A DNA stretch of 64,000 bases from Maribacter caenipelagi (GTDB lineage Bacteria; Bacteroidota; Bacteroidia; Flavobacteriales; Flavobacteriaceae), in NCBI RefSeq assembly GCF_004364175.1, contig NZ_SNZW01000013.1, forward strand, positions 434,001-498,000, written 5' to 3'. Shown piece by piece: positions 35,821 to 44,111 of the stretch (position 1 is the stretch's first letter; each line of letters opens with the position of its first letter). Under the pieces are notes generated by a model, which saw nothing but the letters and a program-made list of their open reading frames with translations, searched no databases and was not told where the DNA came from. The translations under genes were made by a program, and so were the position numbers.

Positions 35821-36196
35821 TGTTTTTATACTTTACAGAGCTAACGGCAGTATCTACCTTATTCATTTGTTTTGTTTTAAAGTCTCTTCTGTCAGTATTT
35901 CTTGGAGCAGTTTTTTGAGCCGGTTTTTTGGTGCTTGTTGACATGGCCAAAAGAACTTCGCCAGGTATTTTAGGGTCTTCTTTTGTTCCGCGTAGATGAA
36001 GAACTAATCCGTTTAAGAAATTACGTAGCACTTGATCGCCACATTCCATATAATTAGGGTGATCTTCATTTCTGAAAAAAGCACCTAATTCACTTTTAGA
36101 AATTTTAAAATCTACAAGTTGTAAAATTTCTACGATTTCATCATCTCTGAATTTTAAAGCTACTCTTAGTTTTTTAAATATATCATTATTAGTCAT
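35807..36196 (-). CDS. DUF1456 family protein (YehS-like, single domain)
   Basis: The 129-residue protein has one DUF1456 unit (residues 3-70: NNDIFKKLRVALKFRDDEIVEILQLVDFKISKSELGAFFRNEDHPNY then FLNGLVLHLRG). A basic, low-complexity Lys/Thr/Ala tail (about 85-129) suggests nucleic-acid contact. E. coli YehS has two such units. The role is unknown. The last codons lie inside the terminator hairpin of the facing gene. Confidence 0.85.
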   Translation of the reverse strand: MTNNDIFKKLRVALKFRDDEIVEILQLVDFKISKSELGAFFRNEDHPNYMECGDQVLRNFLNGLVLHLRGTKEDPKIPGEVLLAMSTSTKKPAQKTAPRNTDRRDFKTKQMNKVDTAVSSVKYKNKKKS

Positions 36197-36547
36197 ACCG
36201 CAATTTTAAGGACTGCAAGTTATTATAAAAATATGACCTGTTGGTTGATGTGCCTTGTTAATAGGTTGATTTATGTGAATCTAGGTTAGTAAATATCGTT
36301 TTATGTGTCAGAATATCTACATCGTATAATATAGTACGTCGTTCAGGTAGTTTAAAAATTTGAATAAAAATACAGTAAGCTTTTTTTGTGTGAATAATAA
36401 ACTGAATATTAACGAATAACCTTTTAAATTAAATTCTTTTTCTTGGTGCATTTTTTAGGATGGTAAAATCGACCTATATGAAATAAAATAGCTGAATTAT
36501 ACGTTAAAAATATGTAGCATCTGAATATCAATTTGTTACACAAGAAT
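36197..36547. other. Intergenic stretch with no recognised gene
   Basis: These 351 bases between the divergent DUF1456 and TerB-like genes are AT-rich and contain no credible coding frame on either strand. I see no clear terminator, repeat or exact TAnnTTTG element. It presumably contains both promoters. Confidence 0.5.
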
Positions 36548-36949
36548 ATGCCTAGTAATAAAGAGAAGTTAAGTATTTTATCAGAAATGATTTCATTTGC
36601 CAAAGTTAATAACGAGGTGAAGGAGTCTGAATATGATTTTCTTTTTTCAGTTGCACAGCAATTAGAAGTGAGCAAGAAAACTTTTGATAGTCTATTTACA
36701 GCTAATGTCGAGCATGTAATCCCCAAATCTCAATCAGAACGTCTTTTACAATTTCATAGGTTGGTGTTGCTTATGAACGTTGATGACAAGCAAGATATAA
36801 ATGAGGTTAAAAGAATTTACGATATTGGTTTAAAGATGGGTTTGCCACCTGGTGCAATTCAGCAAGTACTTGCTATAATGCATAAGTACCCTAATAAAAT
36901 AGTGCCGCCAGAGGTGTTGATTACTATTTTTAAAGCACACTACAATTAA
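36548..36949 (+). CDS. TerB-like (tellurite resistance/co-chaperone fold) protein
   Basis: This 133-residue all-helical protein has acidic and hydrophobic spacing like the TerB/DjlA N-terminal domain (LSILSEMISFAKVNNEVKESEYDFLFSVAQQLEVSKKTFDSLF). It has no signal peptide. The ATG at 36548 is preferred; an earlier TTG (36533) adds only five residues. Its stop codon overlaps the facing DUF2254 gene stop by 4 bases. The function is not established. Confidence 0.75.
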   Translation: MPSNKEKLSILSEMISFAKVNNEVKESEYDFLFSVAQQLEVSKKTFDSLFTANVEHVIPKSQSERLLQFHRLVLLMNVDDKQDINEVKRIYDIGLKMGLPPGAIQQVLAIMHKYPNKIVPPEVLITIFKAHYN

Positions 36950-38214
36950 GACCAAGAAATAAAATCTGCATCTAATTTGCTAAGATCTCTTTTGTTTTCG
37001 ATGTTGTTATTGGCATCTGCTTTTAATTCATGGATTTCCGCTTCTATAACTTCTAGCTGATTGGAATTTATCACATGATTTATAAGCGTCTTGAGCATAT
37101 GCATCAATTTTCTCATTACTGTAATATCATGTTTACAGTAAAGTCTATAGGTCGCCATGACATTAAATAATATTTCTGAAAATTTTGAAGTTCTAATGAA
37201 TGCCCAATTTTCACCTTCTTCGTCACTTAGGTATTCAAAATCTGCTTTACGCATTAAATCTAAAAAGAGCGAAGTTAGGTAGTCAATAGTGTTTAAAGCT
37301 GTTCCTGGGTCATTTATTCCTGGAGACATTGCCTTTACACCAATTTCTGAAATTTGTCTAAAGCCATAGATGTAGTTTTCACCAATGAGTTCCTCGTTAC
37401 TAAAAAGTAATGTGCTTATTATCTTTTGCTTTAATTCGTTATCTAAAGGCTTTTCAGTTTTAAACCCTATAGTGTCATCTAAAATGAATTGTCCTTTATA
37501 TAATTGTATGGTAATCTTTATAACATTCTCTTTACATAACTCAAGTAAGTCATCATCAAGTATTCCGTAGAAATATCCTGTTTCGGTAATTTCATATGTT
37601 TCCCAATACTCATGATTCGGAAACTCAAATGTATTCACCTCTTGTTTCTTTATAATCGATGCTATTTCAGATTTTGTTCTAGAATGAATAGCTGTTAGAA
37701 TATTTCCTACCTGTATCGCTTGAGAGATATGATGAATAAAGTATATGAAAGCCGCCAAACATAATACTACGAGAATAATACCCAATAATACCGAAAAGCC
37801 GGGGGTTTGATAAGAGTTTTCAGTCGGTTCTATAGAAATCAGGATAAATATATTATAAAGTATCGTTGCAATATATAACCCTAAAACAATTTGATGCTTC
37901 TGGTCAGATATGATGCCTGGCAACACTCTTGGTGAGAAATTACTAGACGCTTGATTTAATAACACCATAACCATTGAGAAGCTAAATACAGTTAATGAAA
38001 TTAAACCACCTATAAGGGTACTTAAAATGGTTTTAGCGGTGTCGGTGTCGTCGATTACCAATGCAGGAGTTACCTCGACGAGGTATGCAGATATATTCTT
38101 TTGTTCAAGGTATATCATTAAAAAAGCCAACAGTAATCCCGTTAAAGATATTATGGTGGGATAAAAGGCAATTCTGGTTCGTATTTGCTGAAAAATGTTA
38201 ATTAGTCTATCCAT
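36946..38214 (-). CDS. DUF2254 membrane protein
   Basis: This 422-residue protein has four predicted N-terminal helices (about 14-35, 62-86, 110-127, 138-160), including TLIGGLISLTVFSFSMVMVLLNQASSNFSPR, a DUF2254 hallmark. A soluble C-terminal domain (about 180-400) contains the conserved AMSPGINDPGTALNTIDYL. The function is unknown; the membrane part has a channel-like appearance. It overlaps tail to tail with the TerB-like gene. Confidence 0.88.
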   Translation of the reverse strand: MDRLINIFQQIRTRIAFYPTIISLTGLLLAFLMIYLEQKNISAYLVEVTPALVIDDTDTAKTILSTLIGGLISLTVFSFSMVMVLLNQASSNFSPRVLPGIISDQKHQIVLGLYIATILYNIFILISIEPTENSYQTPGFSVLLGIILVVLCLAAFIYFIHHISQAIQVGNILTAIHSRTKSEIASIIKKQEVNTFEFPNHEYWETYEITETGYFYGILDDDLLELCKENVIKITIQLYKGQFILDDTIGFKTEKPLDNELKQKIISTLLFSNEELIGENYIYGFRQISEIGVKAMSPGINDPGTALNTIDYLTSLFLDLMRKADFEYLSDEEGENWAFIRTSKFSEILFNVMATYRLYCKHDITVMRKLMHMLKTLINHVINSNQLEVIEAEIHELKADANNNIENKRDLSKLDADFISWS

Positions 38215-38301
38215 TCTGAAAATTCTCTATATAAAGCTAATGAATGTGTCCACAGATAACTGTCTTATATGCTAAAATTACAACCTCGTATAATCTAATA
38301 A

Positions 38302-38345
38302 TGACAAAATGACATTACTGTAAAGATTATAGGTGACAAAATGAC
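38302..38345. promoter_or_regulatory. Two direct repeats TGACAAAATGAC upstream of the Hsp20 gene
   Basis: The 12-base word TGACAAAATGAC occurs at 38302-38313 and again at 38334-38345. The start-to-start distance is 32 bases, about three helical turns, so both copies face the same side of the helix. Each copy also contains a TGAC-N4-TGAC half-site repeat. The position 75-118 bases upstream of a heat shock chaperone gene suggests an operator. The binding protein is unknown. Confidence 0.6.
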
Positions 38346-38419
38346 GCATAATTTCGGTTGGTACATGATTTGTTCTATTCATTTCGACTATTAAATTAAT
38401 TTATTTAAAAAATACGATT

Positions 38420-38845
38420 ATGAGTTTAACAAAGAGAAATGATGTTTTGTTCCCGGCATTAATGAATGAGATTTTTAGACCAGATTGGTTTGGTGGAACT
38501 GAGAATTCACGTTCATCTGTACCAGCGGTGAACATAAAAGAAAATGAGAAAGATTTTGAATTAGAACTTTTTGTACCTGGTAGGGTAAAAGATGATTTTA
38601 AAATAGAAATCGATGATGCTGTTTTGACAATCTCAGCAGAAATTAAGGAAGAGAGTAATAAGGTGAAAGAAAATTTCACAAGAAAAGAATTTAGTATCTC
38701 ATCTTTTAAAAGAGCATTTACTTTACCTGAAACAGTTGCAACAGATAAAATTGAGGCAACCTACGAAGATGGAATTTTAAAATTCAACCTTCCGAAAAAA
38801 GAAGAGGCTTTACCAAAGCCAAAAAGAATGATTGAGTTAAAGTAG
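38420..38845 (+). CDS. Small heat shock protein (Hsp20/alpha-crystallin)
   Basis: This 141-residue ATP-independent holdase has the alpha-crystallin domain at about 32-125 (VPAVNIKENEKDFELELFVPG, FTRKEFSISSFKRAFTLPE, YEDGILKFNLPKKE). A C-terminal tail follows that ends MIELK with no clear IxI motif, although LPKPKRMIEL is close. It is monocistronic with a terminator downstream and a repeated candidate operator upstream. Confidence 0.95.
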   Translation: MSLTKRNDVLFPALMNEIFRPDWFGGTENSRSSVPAVNIKENEKDFELELFVPGRVKDDFKIEIDDAVLTISAEIKEESNKVKENFTRKEFSISSFKRAFTLPETVATDKIEATYEDGILKFNLPKKEEALPKPKRMIELK

Positions 38846-38891
38846 GTTTTAGTTACTAAGTTTTATTAGGTTGGTTTGAGTTGTTTAGTTG

Positions 38892-38922
38892 AAGTGCTTT
38901 GAGAAATCAAAGCACTTTTTTT
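38892..38922 (+). terminator. Terminator after the Hsp20 gene
   Basis: AAGTGCTTTGA / TCAAAGCACTT perfect 11-bp stem with a 4-base loop, then seven T residues. Confidence 0.93.
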
Positions 38923-40447
38923 ATGGTAATTTTTCAGTTAATACCGCAATACATGAAATTATACCCTCCTTATAATTTCCCATTCTTAGGTTTTCATTAG
39001 GGGCATGTATATTATTGTCTGGGTTAGGAATTCGAATAGACACCGCAGGTATATCTAATGCTTCAATGAAAGGTGCCATGGGTTGAGATCCGCCAGTGGT
39101 TCTCATATTTACTACAGTATTGCCGAACACTTTAGTTAAAGCTGAGTTTAAAAACTCACCGATAGAACTATCCATTTCTGTTCTAAACGGTTTTGAGCCA
39201 ATTCTCCAATTTAGTGACACAAGTTTAGGATAAGTTGCTCTTTCTTCTTTCGTGGGTATGGAGTCGACCATATGAAAACCTTCTTCTTTAATATGCGTCC
39301 GTAGTAATTCTATTTGTCTTTCCCCGGGCGTTTCAGGTACTAATCGCATATCTATTTCAATGATTACTTCTTCAGGTATTAGGGTGCGGACTTCCTTGCC
39401 TGTCCATCCTGCTTTTAAGCCTCTAATGTTAAAAGATGGAAATTGTAATGCCTCTTGATAGTTTTCTGCAACCTTTTCTGATGTAGCTATGCCTAATCTC
39501 GAATTTAGACTGTCCATATTTTCTGGTATAGAACTAAGTAGTTCTTTGTCGCGTTCAGATAGATGAACACCATCATAAAATCCAGAAATCTGAACTATGC
39601 CTTTATCATTTTTGAAACTACTTATTAATTGTGCTGCTTTAAAAACTGGGTTTGGTGCGTAATTTCCATACTGGCCGCTATGCAATGCATCGGTCGAACC
39701 AAAAATGGTAATTGTGGCTGTGGTAATACCCCTGGCACCATATGTCAAAGTTGGTAAATTAGAAAGATGTCTTGTGCCGTCCATGATCAAAAGCATTTCT
39801 GATTGTAAGAGGTTTTTATTTTTAAGAACAGCTTTTGGTAAATCTGGTGAACCAAGTTCCTCTTGGAAATCCATGATAACTTTTATGTTGTATTCGGGAG
39901 TGATTTGTTGTTCTTCTAAAATTTTCAATGCTGAAATTAATGACATTGCCGGACCTTTAGAATCGGATGCAGACCTTGCAAAAATTCTCACATCATTGGG
40001 CATGTTTTTATGATAAAAATCAAATTCCTCCGTAGTCCATTCTCCATTTTTTAAGGTCTTAAATACGGGTTCAAAAGGATCGTTTTGAGACCACTCAGAA
40101 CGGTCGACTGGTTGGCCGTCGATTTGTAAATAAAAAAGAATGCTCTTTCTATTTTTATGAAACGTTTTTTCTGCAAAGAGTAGGGGTGCGCCTTCGGTAA
40201 TTAAGGTTTGTGTTTTGAATTTTAAACTCTTAAAAACACTATCACACCAAGCTTTATTATTTTCAATTTGTTCTGGAAAATTACCGTCATTTGGTAATCT
40301 TAAAAAATGATGTAAATTCGTAGTAGAGGTTATGAAATTTTCATCGACCATTAATCTAATGTCATCGCTTTTTAACTTCTGTGAAAAGCTATTTAAACTG
40401 CTGCTTATACATGCTGAAATAAGCAAAAAATTTATTAAATTTTTCAT
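38921..40447 (-). CDS. Secreted M20 family metallopeptidase-like protein with a substituted zinc ligand
   Basis: This 508-residue exported protein has a signal peptide ending LNSFSQ (about residue 23). It has the dipeptidase-type M20 layout: YLQIDGQPVD (107-115), ARSASDSKG (D162), MDFQEELGS (E196/E197), MDGTRH (Asp ligand), a dimerisation domain (about 240-370) and the C-terminal HAPNENLRMG histidine. The first ligand of the usual GHYD motif is Gln (Q108) instead of His, so one zinc site may be altered. Whether it is active is unclear. Confidence 0.85.
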   Translation of the reverse strand: MKNLINFLLISACISSSLNSFSQKLKSDDIRLMVDENFITSTTNLHHFLRLPNDGNFPEQIENNKAWCDSVFKSLKFKTQTLITEGAPLLFAEKTFHKNRKSILFYLQIDGQPVDRSEWSQNDPFEPVFKTLKNGEWTTEEFDFYHKNMPNDVRIFARSASDSKGPAMSLISALKILEEQQITPEYNIKVIMDFQEELGSPDLPKAVLKNKNLLQSEMLLIMDGTRHLSNLPTLTYGARGITTATITIFGSTDALHSGQYGNYAPNPVFKAAQLISSFKNDKGIVQISGFYDGVHLSERDKELLSSIPENMDSLNSRLGIATSEKVAENYQEALQFPSFNIRGLKAGWTGKEVRTLIPEEVIIEIDMRLVPETPGERQIELLRTHIKEEGFHMVDSIPTKEERATYPKLVSLNWRIGSKPFRTEMDSSIGEFLNSALTKVFGNTVVNMRTTGGSQPMAPFIEALDIPAVSIRIPNPDNNIHAPNENLRMGNYKEGIISCIAVLTEKLP

Positions 40448-40582
40448 TTAATATAGTATTTTTTTAATTTAGTCTTGTCTAAAAATATTATTTAAATATT
40501 TATTTTCCAGTAGTTTAAGTTTTTTAAGGTGAAGCTTAAATGTAGATAATTTAAGTTACGGTCTAATTTGCTTAAAATGGTC

Positions 40583-42571
40583 TTATTCTTGCTCTTGCAA
40601 TGACTTTATTTCATCTCTCAGCTTCGCAGCTTGCATAAAATCTAATTCTTTTGCAGCTTTTTCCATCGCCTTTCTTTTGTCTTTTATGAGCATTTCAATT
40701 TGCTCTTTTGTAAGATAATCCATGTCTGGTTCGGCAGCTCTCAACTCCTCTTTTATGAAGTGATATGTAGAGACTGAATTCTTGGAAAGTACACTGTCCA
40801 AACTCTTGTTTAAAGCTTTCGGCTTTATGTTATGATCCGTGTTATATTGTATCTGTTTCTGTCTTCGGTAATTGGTTTCGTCGATGGTTTTTTGCATGCT
40901 CGCCGTTATCTTGTCTGCGTACATAATTGCACGGCCATTTAGGTTTCTTGCAGCTCTACCAACGGTCTGTGTTAACGATCTATTACTACGTAAAAAGCCT
41001 TCTTTGTCCGCATCTAAAATAACCACTAAAGAAACCTCAGGTAAGTCTAATCCTTCACGTAATAAATTCACTCCAATAAGCACATCAAAAATTCCCTTTC
41101 GCAAATCTTGCATGATTTCTACGCGCTCTAAAGTGTCAACATCACTATGAATATATCTACAGCGAATATTAATTCTGTCCATATATTTGGCCAACTCTTC
41201 TGCCATTCTTTTGGTCAAGGTAGTGACTAATGTTCGTTCATCTTTTTCAACACGAATTTGTATTTCTTCTACCAAATCATCAATTTGGTTCAAGCTTGGT
41301 CTTACCTCAATTATTGGATCTAGAAGTCCGGTAGGTCTAATCACTTGTTCAACATATACACCTTGGCTTAATTGTAATTCGTAATCTGCCGGTGTTGCAC
41401 TCACATATAAAACTTGATTTTGTAACGCTTCGAACTCTTCAAATTTTAATGGTCTATTATCCATCGCAGCTGGTAATCTAAAACCATAATCTACCAAATT
41501 TACTTTTCTTGAACGGTCACCACCATACATAGCATGTACCTGGGGTATGGTAACGTGACTTTCGTCTATCACCATTAAGTAGTCATCGGGAAAATAATCT
41601 AACAAGCAGAAAGGTCTTGTACCTGGCTCACGACCATCTAAATATCGAGAATAGTTTTCTATACCTGAGCAATACCCAAGTTCACGTATCATTTCTAAGT
41701 CAAAATTAGTACGCTCTTCTAGTCTTTTGGCTTCAAGTGGTTTCGCGATATCCTTGAAGTACTCTATCTGTTTAACCAGATCATCTTGAATGTTATGAAT
41801 GGCATTCTGTAACACATCTTTAGATGTTACGAACATGTTAGCAGGGTATATATTTAGGTTCTCATATACTTCTATAATATTGTTGTTAAACGGGTCAAAT
41901 GCCTCAATTTCCTCTATCTCATCACCGAAAAAGTGAATTCTATAGGCATGGTCTGCATAGCTAGGAAAAACATCTACAACATCTCCCTTGACTCGAAAGT
42001 TTCCATTTTTAAAATCTGCCATGGTTCTAGAATATAGCGATTGTACTAATTGTTGCATTAGCTTAGTTCTAGCAATAACCTGGTCTTTTTTTATGGAGAT
42101 AACATTTTTCTGAAATTCGATCGGATTACCAATACCATATAGGCAGGAAACTGAGGCAATTACGATCACATCTCTTCTGCCTGAAAGTAACGACGAAGTA
42201 GTGCTTAGACGTAATTTCTCAATATCTTCATTAATAGAAAGATCTTTTTCAATGTAAACGCCACTTGTAGGTATAAAAGCCTCTGGTTGATAATAGTCGT
42301 AATACGACACAAAATACTCTACGGCATTATCAGGAAAAAACTGCTTGAACTCTGAATATAGCTGGGCCGCTAAGGTTTTATTATGTGCTAATATTAATGT
42401 TGGCTTTTGAACTTGTTCAATAACATTGGCTACAGTAAATGTTTTTCCTGAACCTGTAACACCTAACAATGTTTGGTATTTTTCATTTTCATTTAAACCT
42501 TTAACCAATTCCTTGATAGCATTTGGCTGATCTCCAGTGGGTTTGAACTCTGATACTACTTTGAATTTCAT
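40583..42571 (-). CDS. uvrB: Excinuclease ABC subunit B
   Basis: This 662-residue damage-verifying helicase acts in nucleotide excision repair. Walker A GVTGSGKT is near residue 39-46, the beta-hairpin YYDYYQPEAF follows, and DESH, the helicase motifs LVTTLTKRMAEELA and NLLREGLDLPEVSLV, and QTVGRAARN are intact. The C-terminal UVR motif that contacts UvrC is at about 625-660. Length is normal. It is transcribed alone. Confidence 0.97.
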   Translation of the reverse strand: MKFKVVSEFKPTGDQPNAIKELVKGLNENEKYQTLLGVTGSGKTFTVANVIEQVQKPTLILAHNKTLAAQLYSEFKQFFPDNAVEYFVSYYDYYQPEAFIPTSGVYIEKDLSINEDIEKLRLSTTSSLLSGRRDVIVIASVSCLYGIGNPIEFQKNVISIKKDQVIARTKLMQQLVQSLYSRTMADFKNGNFRVKGDVVDVFPSYADHAYRIHFFGDEIEEIEAFDPFNNNIIEVYENLNIYPANMFVTSKDVLQNAIHNIQDDLVKQIEYFKDIAKPLEAKRLEERTNFDLEMIRELGYCSGIENYSRYLDGREPGTRPFCLLDYFPDDYLMVIDESHVTIPQVHAMYGGDRSRKVNLVDYGFRLPAAMDNRPLKFEEFEALQNQVLYVSATPADYELQLSQGVYVEQVIRPTGLLDPIIEVRPSLNQIDDLVEEIQIRVEKDERTLVTTLTKRMAEELAKYMDRINIRCRYIHSDVDTLERVEIMQDLRKGIFDVLIGVNLLREGLDLPEVSLVVILDADKEGFLRSNRSLTQTVGRAARNLNGRAIMYADKITASMQKTIDETNYRRQKQIQYNTDHNIKPKALNKSLDSVLSKNSVSTYHFIKEELRAAEPDMDYLTKEQIEMLIKDKRKAMEKAAKELDFMQAAKLRDEIKSLQEQE

Positions 42572-42630
42572 ACTGTAAAATTACGAAAGAAGTGCGATTT
42601 AAAGGAGTGCAATACAAATATTCATTAAGT

Positions 42631-44091
42631 CTATCGAATCAGTGAAAAATGACCCATTATTGGTTTCTGATTAAGAAAACTTGCTTTATACCAATAGTCA
42701 GATTGTGGCATTTCTCTATTATTAAAATTGCCATCCCATCCAATACTGTTTGGGTTAATTTGCTGTATTAAACTTCCATATTGATTAAATATGTGTATCA
42801 CTTCTATTACTGCCTCAAAATTTTCAATAGGTGGCGTATACTGCCAGTAATCATTTATACCATCACCATTAGGTGAGAAAAAGGAAGGAAAATCTTTTCT
42901 AGTAATATCTCTATCAACCGTTCTTTGAGTGATGCCACATCCATTTTTATCTCGAACAAAAGCAAAATGATTACCACCTAGTATTTCGGTAAATATGGGG
43001 GAGTCTTGGTATGGTCCATCACGGTTATCTAACGCGTATTCATATTGACCACCACCTGTAGCATTAATATTTATAGTTTTACCAAGTGCAGTATTTGTAA
43101 TTTCTATTGCCGTAATAGTAGCTTCTTCCGATGCAACTACATCTATAAGTTTAGAACTAATACATTCAATATCGCCCGCGTCGGTAGCTATATTATTATA
43201 CGCTTCAAATCTATATTTGCCAGGTGCAGAAATTGCAACACTTTGTGTTTCTGATAACAATGTTTCTTCGCTACCGATATTTGTTAAATACCATCTAAAA
43301 CCATCGGCATTATCGTTTGATGATATGGTATAAGGTAGTTCGTCACTGCATATACCTACTGTATTGGGTAAATTAATAATTGGAGCCCTATATATTAACT
43401 CGCCGGTAGTTTCTGAAATGTAGGGGTCACAAACATATACTGCAAAACTAGTAGTGAATATCTCTTCAATACAAGATGTCGCTATTCCGATATCATTATA
43501 GGGTTCAATTTTTACATAAATATTTGAGTTTTGTGGTAAATCATCTGGCGGGTCATAACTCAAATCATTGTTAATATCAAGATTATTTACTATTTCATTA
43601 CCATTCGGTGTGGTGCCAATTGATAAATAATAGCCCGTTGCTGTCGGTACGTATGCCCATTCAATATCTGTGATAATGGTTACACTACCTGCATTATTAT
43701 CTGGCGTAATTAATACGGAGCAAGTTGGGGGTGTGGTAACTTCTACTGTTGTAAAAACAAGTTCGTCACAGCTGATTGGCGGACCGTCATACGGAACTAA
43801 ACTTAATGTTGCGTAAATGGTCGTATTGTCTGGGAAACCAACTGGCGGAGTGTAAAAAGGGTTTGTTCCAATAGGTTTTCTATCTAAAATCTCAGTGCCT
43901 TGCGGAGTGGTACCAATTGAGAGAATATAGCCGTTGTAACCTAAAACTTCGGTCCAGGTTAGTGTAGTGTTTACTTCAACGTTATCTGAACCGTTGTTTG
44001 GAAATGAAAATTCTGTACAATCTTGTCCATAAAAAAATGAATTTGTCAAAAAGAGGCATATCAACCTTAGGAAGAAAGACATTTTTTTCAT
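42631..44091 (-). CDS. T9SS type B sorting-domain surface protein (paralogue A)
   Basis: This 486-residue secreted protein has a signal peptide (MKKMSFFLRLICLFLTNSFFYGQ) and two fibronectin-III-like repeats (TWTEVLGYNGYILSIGTTPQGTEIL; IEWAYVPTATGYYLSIGTTPNGNEIV). A region with paired cysteines (VCDPY, ICSDELPYTI) follows. The T9SS type B C-terminal domain (FFSPNGDGINDYWQ ... GWDGNFNNREMPQSDYWYKA, about 400-486) marks it for type IX export and surface attachment or release. It lies 20 bases downstream of a longer paralogue with the same plan. Confidence 0.88.
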   Translation of the reverse strand: MKKMSFFLRLICLFLTNSFFYGQDCTEFSFPNNGSDNVEVNTTLTWTEVLGYNGYILSIGTTPQGTEILDRKPIGTNPFYTPPVGFPDNTTIYATLSLVPYDGPPISCDELVFTTVEVTTPPTCSVLITPDNNAGSVTIITDIEWAYVPTATGYYLSIGTTPNGNEIVNNLDINNDLSYDPPDDLPQNSNIYVKIEPYNDIGIATSCIEEIFTTSFAVYVCDPYISETTGELIYRAPIINLPNTVGICSDELPYTISSNDNADGFRWYLTNIGSEETLLSETQSVAISAPGKYRFEAYNNIATDAGDIECISSKLIDVVASEEATITAIEITNTALGKTININATGGGQYEYALDNRDGPYQDSPIFTEILGGNHFAFVRDKNGCGITQRTVDRDITRKDFPSFFSPNGDGINDYWQYTPPIENFEAVIEVIHIFNQYGSLIQQINPNSIGWDGNFNNREMPQSDYWYKASFLNQKPIMGHFSLIR

Positions 44092-44111
44092 TTTTATATA
44101 AATTAATTCAG

